From assembly GCF_017639205.1 (NCBI RefSeq), contig NZ_CP071139.1:248001-312000 (forward strand): a stretch of DNA of 64,000 nt, in the 5' to 3' direction. The stretch comes from Streptomyces nojiriensis (lineage in GTDB: Bacteria > Actinomycetota > Actinomycetes > Streptomycetales > Streptomycetaceae). Under the pieces are notes generated by a model, which was given only the letters and a program-made list of their open reading frames with translations, was not told where the DNA came from and did not search any database. The translations under genes and the position numbers were made by a program. Below are positions 9,355 to 16,876 of this stretch, one piece after another. The stretch's first letter is position 1; each line of letters begins with the position of its first letter.

Positions 9355-9924
9355 GTGATCGAACTCAAGCGCGTCATCGCGACCCTCGCAGTTGCCCTTG
9401 TCGGCGCCGCGACCCTCACCTCGCCCAGTGCAGCCGCCGGTATCGCCCCATATGAGCCCACCCACACAGGGCCGCGCGTGGTGAGCAGCCTGGCGGCACT
9501 CGCCAGCGCGACGGTCACGGAAGGGCAGGTCAAAGAGGTCGCACCTGGGGGCGTGATTACCTATCCGAGCGTCACCAGCTGCCTCACCGTGACTGTGCGG
9601 TTGAGGGGCGGCGGCCTCGCCGGTGCTCACGCCAGTCTGTTTCAGGTACCGGGTGAACTGCGATCCGATGAGATTCTGGGCGCGCTCAAGCAACTCGTCG
9701 GCGGGCGCCCTGTGGCCGCGATCGAGGTCAGGGGGGCCGTTGGCGCCTGGCATCCGAGCTACTTCGTGAAAGCGCTGGAGAGCTACGGCGAGGGGGAGCA
9801 GGTGCCGATCCCGCAAGGCCCGGACTTCAACGGGATTGCCCAGGCGGTGTCGCGGGGACTTGGGCTGCCCCGCGGCCTTGTCACGGTCGAGGACGTGCCT
9901 GACGGGGACCAGATCATCAGGTGA
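9355..9924 (+). CDS. Putative secreted protein
   Basis: A signal peptide (VIELKRVIATLAVALVGAAT to SPSAAAG) precedes about 165 residues with a beta-alpha pattern. There is one Cys (TSCLTVTVRL) and no recognisable catalytic motif. Start choice is uncertain. GTG at 9355 follows an AAGG and puts ELKR before the hydrophobic core, while GTG at 9337 is in frame as well. It is exported and of unknown role. Confidence 0.5.
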   Translation: MIELKRVIATLAVALVGAATLTSPSAAAGIAPYEPTHTGPRVVSSLAALASATVTEGQVKEVAPGGVITYPSVTSCLTVTVRLRGGGLAGAHASLFQVPGELRSDEILGALKQLVGGRPVAAIEVRGAVGAWHPSYFVKALESYGEGEQVPIPQGPDFNGIAQAVSRGLGLPRGLVTVEDVPDGDQIIR

Positions 9925-10610
9925 CGAAGCCGATCATCACGCCAAGGGGCTGTGCGCCCCGCTGCAGCCCGAGGACCGGAGCTGCTTCACGCGATTGACT
10001 ACGGCTTGGAGCAGAGCCGGGGTGACCGGCTCCCGTTCTCGGGTTCTGGCTCATCTTCTGTGGTGGCGGGCCAGACCTGAGCGCATCGGGCGACCGAACA
10101 TGGCGGACAGGCAGGTCAGCGGGATGCTCCGCCGTACACCAGAGCGCGCACGGCACGGCTCCACAGAGGTTGAGCCAGAACCCGTTCTCGTGAACACCGC
10201 CTATTCGCGCGAGCGTACGGCTCCCAGTTTCGCGTCAGAACGACGTTGCTTGCTACTCGCATACACAGCCGTACGGGTCCTTGGGATCGTGGAGGGCGGT
10301 GGCAGTCGTGTGGTCCAGGACGACTGCGATCGGCCCCATTACGCGGCCGCTGCGTCCTGGTGGGCGCCGAGGCGTTTCAGGAGGCCGCGGGCCTTCGCCT
10401 CGGTTTCCTCGCTCGGGACGGTGCCCAGCATGGAGGCGAGCTCGGCGCGGGCCTGCTCAGCGCGCTCCGCGTACTCGGCCTGGGTCGGCCGGCCCTATGC
10501 AGCCGAGCGGGGGACAGCTGTACCGGGTGGCGTAGTGCCCCGCTACCGAGACGGGCGCAGCGCGCAGTGATGGCGGAGCCATTCCCCCGCCTGTGAGGAG
10601 CTGACCGTCC
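9925..10610. other. Intergenic region with a MITE-like unit
   Basis: No supported gene lies here. The only structure I see is the inverted-repeat unit at 10040-10184. Frames crossing the region have no ribosome sites and no family resemblance. Confidence 0.5.
10040..10184. repeat. MITE-like element, copy 1
   Basis: Two 24-bp imperfect inverted ends, based on gttctggctcatcttctgtg at 10043-10062 and its complement at 10161-10181, bound a 145-bp non-coding unit. The same end motif recurs at 32491-32629 and 32636-32954, so this is a repeat family in the replicon. The transposase that would move it is not in the window. Confidence 0.65.
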
Positions 10611-10886
10611 ATGTTGGCGCGCACTCGGAGTAAGAAGCGGACCGAGATCACGTTCGTGTTGCCCGCCGGCCATCCGGCTGGTGAGGTCAGCGTGGTCGGT
10701 GACTTCAACGGTTGGCGGCCCGGCGCTCATCCCTTGGTCGAGCGCCCGGACGGAAGCCGCGCGGTCACGGTCACCTTCCCGGTGGACCAGCACCACGGGT
10801 TCCGCTACCTCGCCGACGGTGGCCACTGGCTCGACGAAGAAGGGGCGGACGGCCACGACGGCCGTAACTGCCTCCTGCACACCTGA
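10611..10886 (+). CDS. Isoamylase early-set (CBM48-like) domain protein
   Basis: The 91-residue single-domain protein contains FVLPAGHPAGEVSVVGDFNG, then W-RPGAHPL and a GFRYLADGG beta hairpin. This is the glycogen-recognition fold seen at the N-terminus of isoamylases and in AMPK-beta-like proteins. Free-standing copies occur in Streptomyces stress regions, where they may bind alpha-glucan or have been recruited for another role. It is the first gene of the stress island and lies 44 bp upstream of the PRC-barrel gene. Confidence 0.75.
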   Translation: MLARTRSKKRTEITFVLPAGHPAGEVSVVGDFNGWRPGAHPLVERPDGSRAVTVTFPVDQHHGFRYLADGGHWLDEEGADGHDGRNCLLHT

Positions 10887-10929
10887 CTCTCCGCACGACC
10901 ACGGACTCTGGCCCAGAGGGAGAATTCCT

Positions 10930-11275
10930 GTGGCTGACGACATGTGGAGCTACAACCCCGGGTCGCACTACACGCCCGGCACCAGCCTGGTCGGCTTCAA
11001 GGTCGAAGCCAGCGACGGGAGTATCGGCAAGGTGGACGAGGGCACCGACGAGGTCGGCGCTTCCCGTCGTGGACACCGGCCCGTGGATCTTCGGCAAGGA
11101 AGTCCTCATCTCTGCCGGCACCGTCGTCCGCGTCGACATCGAGGAGAAGACGATCAACGTCAACCTCACCAAGGACCAGATCAAGGACTCCCCCGAGTAC
11201 GACAAGGACAAGCACCGCGGTGACGCCGCCTACCGTGACCAGCTCGGCCAGTACTACGGCCGCGACCGCGGCTGA
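10930..11275 (+). pseudogene. PRC-barrel domain protein, single frameshift
   Basis: GTG at 10930 begins VADDMWSYNPGSHYTPGTSL, then VGFKVEASDGSIGKVDEGTD, a PRC-barrel first half. The second half (DTGPWIFGKEVLISAGTVVR and VDIEEKTINVNLTKDQIKD) is in another frame. The switch is within CTTCCCGTCGTGG near 11060. Both halves are well conserved, so a one-base loss or a sequencing error in a C run is likely. PRC-barrel proteins of this type are common in actinobacterial stress loci. Confidence 0.7.
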
Positions 11276-11438
11276 GCCCGGCTCGCCGGGCTGCGGCTCC
11301 CCACCACGCAAGGGAGCCGCAGCCCACGGAGGGGCCGGGGCCGCGAGCTCGCCGTGTGGTCGTCCTGCAGCAGTCCGGCCGGGTCGGGCACCGCCTGCAA
11401 CCGGCGCTCCTGTCGGTGCCCGTGCACCACCGGCCTGC

Positions 11439-11837
11439 CTACCGAGGCAGCCCGTGCGGGTATCCCTTCGAGGAGCGGTCGGCGGGCGGCGGGTCGTGGT
11501 CCACGGGGAAGAGGGGCAGGGCGCCGGTCATCTCCAGGAGGCGCTGGAGCTGGTGGTTGGGGGCTGCCAGGCGGACGACGGTTCCGGTCTCCTGTGCTGC
11601 GCGCCGGGCGGCGAGGAGTGCGTTGAGCGCGGAGGAGTCGCAGAAGGTGATGTCGCTGCAGTCGACCGTCACGGGCTTGGCCGGTGAGGCGTGGGTGAGG
11701 GCTTGGGCGAGGGCGAACCGCAGGGCGGGGGCCGTCTCGATGTCTATCTCGCCCGAGGGCCTGATGGCAACGGCGTGCTCCAGGACTTCCACGGCGATGG
11801 CGTTGCCGCCGGCCTCCGGGGAAGGGCGTTCGGCCAT
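11439..11837 (-). CDS. STAS-domain anti-sigma factor antagonist
   Basis: The 132-residue protein has the STAS pattern: AIRPSGEIDIETAPALRFAL at the first strand and helix, then VTVDCSDITFCDSSALNALL. The phosphorylatable Ser lies in the D-S-S-A-L loop. Such proteins (SpoIIAA/BldG/RsbV type) free a stress sigma factor by binding its anti-sigma kinase. No partner kinase is adjacent. It is convergent with the PRC-barrel gene and co-directional with rheA. A Pro/Asp-rich tail follows the domain. Confidence 0.8.
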   Translation of the reverse strand: MAERPSPEAGGNAIAVEVLEHAVAIRPSGEIDIETAPALRFALAQALTHASPAKPVTVDCSDITFCDSSALNALLAARRAAQETGTVVRLAAPNHQLQRLLEMTGALPLFPVDHDPPPADRSSKGYPHGLPR

Positions 11838-11911
11838 GGTGGGTCACTCCCAGGTTCGTGGCGTGGCCCCCGAAGCCCGTGGTCCGGTCGGCGGTTCGGG
11901 GGAGGGGCGGG

Positions 11912-12583
11912 TCAGGTGCTGCGTTGGTCGTGGGTTTCCTGGCGGAGCCGGTCGGTGTGCCAGGTCAGGGCGTCGATGCGTTCGGCGAGCTCGGTGTCCT
12001 CGGGTCGCAGGTGGGCACGGGTGTCGATCAGAGGGCGGACGAGGCGGGCGGCGTCGTCGTCGGCGAGGGCCAGGTTCAGGTCGCCGACGGCGCCCTCGGC
12101 ACCCTCGGGGAGACCGGTCAGAGCGGTGACCTGGCCGGCGAGACGGCGCAGGTCGGCCGCGTGGTCGCGGGCCCAGGCGGTCACCGTGCGGTCGGCGGCG
12201 CGTGTGTCGCGCGTGGCCTGGACGCGCTGCTCGCCGGTGCTCCCGGCCGCTCCCGGGCGCAGCCGCAGGTAGCGGCGTTCGGCGGCCTGTCGGCTGGCGA
12301 CCCCTAGCGGGCCCGCGAGGTCGGCCCAGCTCGCGCCCTGCTCGCGGGCGGTCTCGACCAGGCCGCTCTCCCAACCGGCGAGCTGCTCACGGACCTCGCG
12401 CAGCATTACCAGCGCGGCCAGAGCGACGTGGGGGTCGGCGTCCGCTGTGGTCGCCGCGGCTTCGGCCGCCGAGGTGCGTGCAGAGGGCTTACGCGCGTCC
12501 CTTATGGCCTGGTTGATCGCCTCCAGTGCTGCGGCGGCGGCCGGGAAAGGGATCGGCTCGGGCGGCTCGATGCTCTCGTTCAT
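11912..12583 (-). CDS. rheA: RheA-like heat-shock repressor
   Basis: The 223-residue, Ala/Arg-rich helical protein has a helix-turn-helix-like segment, QGASWADLAGPLGVASRQAA, near the middle. It is divergent from the Hsp20 gene. In Streptomyces albus the repressor RheA has this size and position, senses temperature directly and binds a TGTCATC-N5-GATGACA operator. Exactly that operator sits between the two genes here. The RheA assignment therefore rests on context and operator as well as sequence. Confidence 0.75.
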   Translation of the reverse strand: MNESIEPPEPIPFPAAAAALEAINQAIRDARKPSARTSAAEAAATTADADPHVALAALVMLREVREQLAGWESGLVETAREQGASWADLAGPLGVASRQAAERRYLRLRPGAAGSTGEQRVQATRDTRAADRTVTAWARDHAADLRRLAGQVTALTGLPEGAEGAVGDLNLALADDDAARLVRPLIDTRAHLRPEDTELAERIDALTWHTDRLRQETHDQRST

Positions 12584-12622
12584 ACGGTCTCCAGTCCGTC
12601 ACCCTCCGGATGACTTCACACT

Positions 12623-12641
12623 TGTCATCGTTTCGATGACA
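12623..12641. promoter_or_regulatory. RheA operator
   Basis: TGTCATCGTTTCGATGACA is a perfect dyad that fits the published RheA site TGTCATC-N5-GATGACA. It lies in the 125-bp divergent region, 68 bp before the hsp18 start codon and 40 bp from the rheA start. It would repress hsp18 at normal temperature. Confidence 0.85.
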
Positions 12642-12708
12642 TGTTACAACGGGAGCACGTTGAAGCGCATTGGCAGTTTCTGCCTGAACCAACTGGAGGT
12701 GTTTCGCG

Positions 12709-13143
12709 ATGTTGATGCGCACCGACCCGTTCCGCGAGATGGACCGGATCGTCCAGCAGCTGTCGGGTACGTCTGGCACGTGGTCAAAGCCGTCCGTGAT
12801 GCCGATGGACGCCTACCGTCAGGGCGACGTGTACGTGATCGCCTTCGACCTCCCCGGTGTGAGCACCGAGGCGATCGACATCGACGTCGAGCGGAACATG
12901 CTGACGGTGAAGGCCGAGCGCCGGCCCGCGGAGAAGTCCGACGGCGTGCAGATGGAGCTCTCCGAGCGGCCCCTCGGTGTCTTCTCCCGCCAGGTCATGC
13001 TGGCCGACACCCTCGACACCGAGCACATCGAAGCCGAGTACGACGCGGGTGTCCTGACCCTGCGGATCCCGATCGCCGAACGCGCCAAGCCCCGCAAGAT
13101 CAGCATCGGCGGCGAAAGCGGCCGCAAGCAGATCTCCGGCTGA
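12709..13143 (+). CDS. hsp18: Small heat-shock protein Hsp18 (Hsp20 family)
   Basis: The 144-residue product is an alpha-crystallin-type chaperone. It has a short N-terminal arm (MLMRTDPFREMDRI), the domain from about residue 35 with YVIAFDLPGVSTEAIDIDVE, and the characteristic A-x-x-x-x-G-V-L-T-L-R-I-P motif as YDAGVLTLRIP. The C-terminal I-x-I type extension is ISIGG. It binds unfolding proteins in the cytoplasm without ATP. Control by the adjacent RheA operator is expected. Confidence 0.9.
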   Translation: MLMRTDPFREMDRIVQQLSGTSGTWSKPSVMPMDAYRQGDVYVIAFDLPGVSTEAIDIDVERNMLTVKAERRPAEKSDGVQMELSERPLGVFSRQVMLADTLDTEHIEAEYDAGVLTLRIPIAERAKPRKISIGGESGRKQISG

Positions 13144-13253
13144 ACCCTCCCGCACCAGCCGGCAGCGGAGGGCGGGAAGAGCCCATTCCCCCTCCGGCAC
13201 CCCGCCCTCCGCACCCCCTTGGCCCCCTTCACCCCTTTCTCGGAGGTGATGTG

Positions 13254-13649
13254 ATGCCGATGCGCAGGGAATCGTTCCTGACCCACGTCCAGGAACGCGG
13301 CGAGTACGAGACCCTGGAAGACGCCGATCGCGTTGCCCGCGTCGTCCTGGCCCTGCTGGGCGCACATCTGGTGGGCACCGTACGGTCCGAGCTCGCCGCC
13401 CGCCTCCCCGAAACGTACGCGCTGATCCTCCTGAACCCGCTGGAGGCAGCAGAGCCGCTCTCGCCGGAGCGATTCGTGCGTGCGACCGCGGCCTGGATCG
13501 AGGGCGCCACCGAGACGACCGCGCTGTGGGACATCGGCGCGGTCCTGTCCACCACGGCCGCCGCCGCGGGTGACGTCCTGACCCGCGAGGTCCTGCTTCA
13601 GCTCCCGCCCGGCTACGACCTCCTCTTCGGCCACCCCCAGCCCACCTGA
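13254..13649 (+). CDS. DUF2267 domain protein
   Basis: ATG at 13254 follows CGGAGGTGAT. The 131-residue product has FLTHVQERGEYETLEDADRV, an Arg-rich middle, LARLPETYALIL and LTREVLLQLPPGYDLLF. These are features of the all-helical DUF2267 family that often accompanies small heat-shock proteins in bacterial stress islands. The biochemical role is unknown. It lies 110 bp after hsp18 and 66 bp before a second DUF2267 gene, probably in one transcription unit. Confidence 0.8.
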   Translation: MPMRRESFLTHVQERGEYETLEDADRVARVVLALLGAHLVGTVRSELAARLPETYALILLNPLEAAEPLSPERFVRATAAWIEGATETTALWDIGAVLSTTAAAAGDVLTREVLLQLPPGYDLLFGHPQPT

Positions 13650-13715
13650 CCAACCAGACCCCTGACCTCCACCGGCCGGAGGACGGATCCTTCGCAGAGA
13701 AAGGCAACCGCAGCC

Positions 13716-14162
13716 ATGTACGACCAGCCTCGACCGAACCGGGCCACCCCCGCCATGACGTTCGACCAGATGCTGGAACGCGTGCGCTACGAAGGCGCCT
13801 ACCCCACCCGCGAACGCGCAGCGGAAGCCGTCCAGTACGTTCTGTCCGCCCTCGGCCGCCAGCTCACCGGCGACGAACGCGTCGACCTCGCCCAGTGCCT
13901 GCCCGTCGAGGCCGCCCTCCCCCTGACCGCCCAGATCCCCACCACCGAACCCCTCAGCGGCTGGGGCTTCGTCAAAGACCTTGCCGCACGCACCGGCGCC
14001 ACCCCCGCCACCGTCCGCTGGGACACAGGCGTCGTCCTTGCCGTCGTCACCCGCCTCGCAGGACCCGACCTCCTCGCCCGCATCCTGCGCCAGCTCCCCG
14101 GCGGCTACGCCCTCCTCTTCGGCCAGGCAGAACTGCGCCAGCCCGAGCCCGCCGCCGCCTGA
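13716..14162 (+). CDS. DUF2267 domain protein, second copy
   Basis: The 148-residue paralogue of the preceding gene has MTFDQMLERVRYEGAYPTRE, EAVQYVLSALGRQLTGDERV, DLAQCLPVEAALPL and RILRQLPGGYALLFGQAE. N-terminal 15 residues are extra. A strong hairpin follows 21 bp downstream, so it closes the hsp18 operon. Confidence 0.8.
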   Translation: MYDQPRPNRATPAMTFDQMLERVRYEGAYPTRERAAEAVQYVLSALGRQLTGDERVDLAQCLPVEAALPLTAQIPTTEPLSGWGFVKDLAARTGATPATVRWDTGVVLAVVTRLAGPDLLARILRQLPGGYALLFGQAELRQPEPAAA

Positions 14163-14183
14163 CCCACGCCGACAGCGCGCGGA

Positions 14184-14231
14184 CATACGTCGGGGCCGGG
14201 ACCACACCTGCGGTCCCGGCCCCGACGTATG
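14184..14231. terminator. Bidirectional terminator
   Basis: A perfect 20-bp stem (catacgtcggggccgggacc and its complement) encloses an 8-nt loop. It lies between the convergent DUF2267 and CsbD genes. Confidence 0.9.
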
Positions 14232-14235
14232 ACGA

Positions 14236-14409
14236 TCAGCGCTTGAAGACGTCCTTGACCTTCTCCTTGGCCTCACGGGCATCGCCCTTGGCCTGCTCCG
14301 CACGGCCCTCGGCGGTCATCCGCTCATTGCCCGTCACGCGGCCAGCAGTCTCCTTGAGCTTGCCCTTGGCCTGCTCGCCCTTCGCCTCGGCCTTCTGCTC
14401 ACCAGACAC
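14236..14409 (-). CDS. CsbD-family stress protein
   Basis: The 57-residue, highly charged protein (VSGEQKAEAKGEQAKGKLKE, then TAGRVTGNERMTAEGRAEQA) has the K-G-x-x-K-E-x-x-G-x-x-T-G-N signature of CsbD, a sigma-B-type general stress protein of unknown mechanism. GTG at 14409 has GGGAGTGATC upstream. It points away from clpP3, and the divergent region holds the PopR box. Confidence 0.85.
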   Translation of the reverse strand: MSGEQKAEAKGEQAKGKLKETAGRVTGNERMTAEGRAEQAKGDAREAKEKVKDVFKR

Positions 14410-14532
14410 AGCTGATCACTCCCTCTTCGGTGGAAACGCCTGATGTGGAGCAGACCGTTCAACTCCAGCGTGAACAAGGAGCTGATCAGGTTCGACCACC
14501 AGTGCCGTGACCTCGTGTCCGCCCGTGGCGGA

Positions 14533-14547
14533 TCTGCCGGGGGCAGA
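14533..14547. promoter_or_regulatory. PopR operator upstream of clpP3
   Basis: TCTGCC-GGG-GGCAGA is a perfect palindrome 71 bp before the clpP3 start. It fits the TCTGCC-N3-GGCAGA core described for PopR control of clpP3-clpP4 in Streptomyces, and popR lies downstream. The assignment relies on recalled literature. Confidence 0.7.
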
Positions 14548-14618
14548 GGAACGACGTTCGGGGGGTTCCCGAGGTCAAGAGTGGAGTCGACGGCATCCCG
14601 CCTCGACAAGGAGAAGAG

Positions 14619-15257
14619 ATGACTCCCCTCACCATGCTCGCCCCCCGCGCGGAGGAGGGCGACACACCGCCCGGCCACTTCGACGACCACCTCGCGGCAA
14701 GGCTGCTCGACCAGCGGATCGTCCTCCTGGGCACCCAGGTCGACGAGGTGTCGGCCAACCGGGTGTGCGCACAGTTGCTGCTGCTGTCGGCGCAGGACCC
14801 GCGCTCCGACATCGGCCTGTACGTCAACAGCCCCGGCGGGTCGGTCACCGCGGGTCTCGCCATCTACGACACGATGCGGCTCATCCCGAACGACGTCTCG
14901 ACGCTGGCGATGGGCTTCGCCGCCAGCATGGGCCAGTTCCTGCTCACCGTGGGGACGCCCGGCAAGCGGTTCGCGCTGCCGAACGCGCGGATCATGATGC
15001 ACCAGCCCTCGGCGGGCATCGGCGGTACCGCCGCGGACATCGAGATCCAGGCGGAGAACCTCCAGTTCACCAAGAAGGCCATCGAGCGGATCACCGCCCA
15101 GCACACCGGGCAGAGCGTGGAGACGATCGCGCGGGACGGCGACCGAGACCGCTGGTTCACGGCCGAACAGGCCAGGGAGTACGGGATGGTGGACCGGGTG
15201 GTGGAGTCGCTCGCCGACATCCGCCCGGCCACGCCGCGCCGACGGACGGGGCTGTGA
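14619..15257 (+). CDS. clpP3: ATP-dependent Clp protease proteolytic subunit ClpP3
   Basis: The 212-residue subunit has the ClpP fold with [20 protein letters not shown]. The complete triad is visible: Ser103 in GFAASMGQ, His128 in IMMHQPS and Asp177 in DRDRWFTA. ClpP forms tetradecameric barrels fed by Clp ATPases. In Streptomyces clpP3-clpP4 is a back-up operon induced when clpP1/clpP2 fail. An RBS (AAGGAGAAG) precedes ATG. The clpP4 gene starts 1 bp after its stop. Confidence 0.9.
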   Translation: MTPLTMLAPRAEEGDTPPGHFDDHLAARLLDQRIVLLGTQVDEVSANRVCAQLLLLSAQDPRSDIGLYVNSPGGSVTAGLAIYDTMRLIPNDVSTLAMGFAASMGQFLLTVGTPGKRFALPNARIMMHQPSAGIGGTAADIEIQAENLQFTKKAIERITAQHTGQSVETIARDGDRDRWFTAEQAREYGMVDRVVESLADIRPATPRRRTGL

Positions 15258-15258
15258 C

Positions 15259-15861
15259 ATGGGGTCGTACACGGTTCCCTACGTGATCGAGCGGACCGCG
15301 CAGGGCGAGCGGTCCTACGACGTCTTCAGCCGGCTGCTGAACGAGCGGATCATCTTTCTCGGCACCGAGATCGACGACGGGGTCGCCAACGTGGTCATCG
15401 CGCAGCTCCTGCACCTGGAGTCGGCGAGCCCGGAGCAGGAGATCTCGATCTATCTCAACTCGCCCGGCGGATCGTTCACTTCGCTGATGGCGATCTACGA
15501 CACGATGACGTTCGTGCAGGCTCCGATCTCCACCTTCTGCGTCGGTCAAGCGTCGTCGACGGCGGCGGTGCTGCTGGCGGGCGGAGATCCCGGGCGGCGG
15601 TTCGTGCTCCGGCACGCGCGGGTGCTGCTCGGTCAGCCGGCCAGCGGCGGCCGGCAGGGGACGGTCTCCGACCTCAGCCTCGCGGCCAAGGAGATGGTCC
15701 GTATCCGCTCGCAGGTGGAGGAGGTTCTGTCCCGGCACACGCACCACGACGTGGCGACGCTGCGCGCGGACATGGACCGGGAGAAGGTGTTCACCGCCGA
15801 GGAGGCCGTGGCCTACGGGCTGGCCGACGAGGTGCTGAGCCGACGGTTCGCGTTCGTCTGA
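15259..15861 (+). CDS. clpP4: Clp protease subunit ClpP4 with degenerate triad
   Basis: The 200-residue paralogue has [20 protein letters not shown] and the nucleophile loop GQASSTA (Ser99/Ser100). The His position is Gly125 (RVLLGQPAS where active enzymes read HQP), and the Asp region reads [11 protein letters not shown]. It may therefore be a ClpR-like subunit that assembles with ClpP3 instead of cleaving by itself. Alternatively, this may be normal for ClpP4. I cannot compare orthologues here. It is translationally coupled to clpP3. Confidence 0.85.
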   Translation: MGSYTVPYVIERTAQGERSYDVFSRLLNERIIFLGTEIDDGVANVVIAQLLHLESASPEQEISIYLNSPGGSFTSLMAIYDTMTFVQAPISTFCVGQASSTAAVLLAGGDPGRRFVLRHARVLLGQPASGGRQGTVSDLSLAAKEMVRIRSQVEEVLSRHTHHDVATLRADMDREKVFTAEEAVAYGLADEVLSRRFAFV

Positions 15862-15946
15862 GCCCGCGCGGTCGTGGCCGAGGGCCGGCGAGGCGGCCGG
15901 TACGGCGGGGGTGCGCCCCGTCGTACCGGCCGTCGGCCCGGTCCGG

Positions 15947-16387
15947 TCAGGCGGCGAGGCAGAAGCCGTCGTACTGCGCCGTGGGCGACGTGGGTGACGT
16001 GCGGGCCCGGACCACCCGGCTCCGGGCGTGCCGGGCCAGCTCGTCACCGGCGAGCAGGAGCAGGTCGGCGAGGCCGAGCCCGAGGGCCTGGGCGGCGGCC
16101 GCGAGCACCTCGGAGGATGCCTCCTTGCGTCCGCGCTCCACCTCCGACAGGTACGGCATCGAGATCCGGGCCGCCTCCGAGACGTCCTTCAGCGTGCGCT
16201 CCTGGGCGAGCCGCTCGCGCCGCAGCACGTCGCCGACGAGGTCACGCCACAGCGGCTCCCTCGGCGCGCGTGGCTGTGGACCCCCCATGGGGCGCCGCGG
16301 GGCGCCGGCCGCCCCGCCGGAACCGGGCGACGGAGCCTTCGGGCGCAGGGAGATGACGCGGGACTCGTTCGGCGCATGAGTGCTCAC
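15947..16387 (-). CDS. popR: PopR-type XRE regulator with C-terminal degron
   Basis: The 146-residue protein has a disordered basic N-terminus. Its XRE helix-turn-helix reads RTLKDVSEAARISMPYLSEV, then ERGRKEASSEVL. A tail ends in ...GFCLAA. PopR of Streptomyces activates clpP3-clpP4 and is degraded by ClpP1/ClpP2 through a C-terminal alanine degron. The terminal LAA, the location just after clpP4 and the palindrome upstream of clpP3 all fit. GTG at 16387 follows a GTGAGGGG stretch. Confidence 0.8.
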   Translation of the reverse strand: MSTHAPNESRVISLRPKAPSPGSGGAAGAPRRPMGGPQPRAPREPLWRDLVGDVLRRERLAQERTLKDVSEAARISMPYLSEVERGRKEASSEVLAAAAQALGLGLADLLLLAGDELARHARSRVVRARTSPTSPTAQYDGFCLAA

Positions 16388-16556
16388 CCCCTCACCCTAG
16401 GGATCCGGCGCGCGGGGGGAAGGGCGTGGCCTTCTGCCCTGGGTGAAGCCGCGCCAGTGCCTGGGACGACTCGGGTTCGGCGCTAGAGCGGGGTGCGGTA
16501 AGAACTCTGTCACCAGCCGCAAACGGGGGCGCTTTGAGACTGAGTAGGGCTGATCG

Positions 16557-16754
16557 TCAGGTGAGGAGGGCGACGAGGGTGCCTGCTACGACGGCGGCGA
16601 GGGTGATGACCGCGACGAAGGTGGTGGCGGCGCGGGTGAGGGCCGTGGGATAGCTGGTGTTGTCCATGCGGGCGAGCTTGCCCGCGCCGGCGGCGGCCAG
16701 CAGCGCGACGACGGTCACGAATGCGGTGGTGAGCAGGACGACGGCGACGGTCAC
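16557..16754 (-). CDS. Small two-helix membrane protein
   Basis: The 65-residue protein (VTVAVVLLTTAFVTVVALLA ... LARMDNTSYPTALTRAATTF ...) has two transmembrane helices joined by a polar loop with RMDNTSYP. The GTG start at 16754 has GGGAG upstream. It is divergent from the large NTPase/repeat gene and enclosed by the same inverted repeat. That arrangement suggests a paired function, perhaps as a membrane effector or anchor. I recognise no family. Confidence 0.65.
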   Translation of the reverse strand: MTVAVVLLTTAFVTVVALLAAAGAGKLARMDNTSYPTALTRAATTFVAVITLAAVVAGTLVALLT

Positions 16755-16808
16755 GGCAATCTCCCGGTACGCGGTGGGGTGTTGACGTGGTCCAAGGTCG
16801 CGGAATCC

Positions 16809-16854
16809 GTGTTCGCCGGGGTTCGCCGGCAGGAAGATGAACACTGGCGAACAC
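16809..16854. promoter_or_regulatory. Dyad between divergent cassette genes
   Basis: GTGTTCGCC at 16809-16817 and GGCGAACAC at 16846-16854 are perfect inverted 9-mers, with an extra GTTCGCC copy at 16821-16827. They lie in the 122-bp divergent promoter region and could be the binding site of the HTH domain of the neighbouring gene. Confidence 0.5.
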
Positions 16855-16876
16855 GACGGTCCTGGGGGCACGAACC

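Noticed and set aside
9060..9816. Antisense frames opposite the secreted protein at 9355-9924
   Set aside because: The plus-strand product has a signal peptide and natural composition, and the antisense frames are low-complexity images of it. Only the part left of about 9170 was kept as a decayed gene.
16440..16560. Tn3-type terminal repeats at the ends of the 16.5-19.7 kb cassette
   Set aside because: The flank has a GGGG start and an internal TAAG, but their spacing does not fit the usual 38-bp Tn3 end and no 5-bp duplication is visible. I left the element family open.
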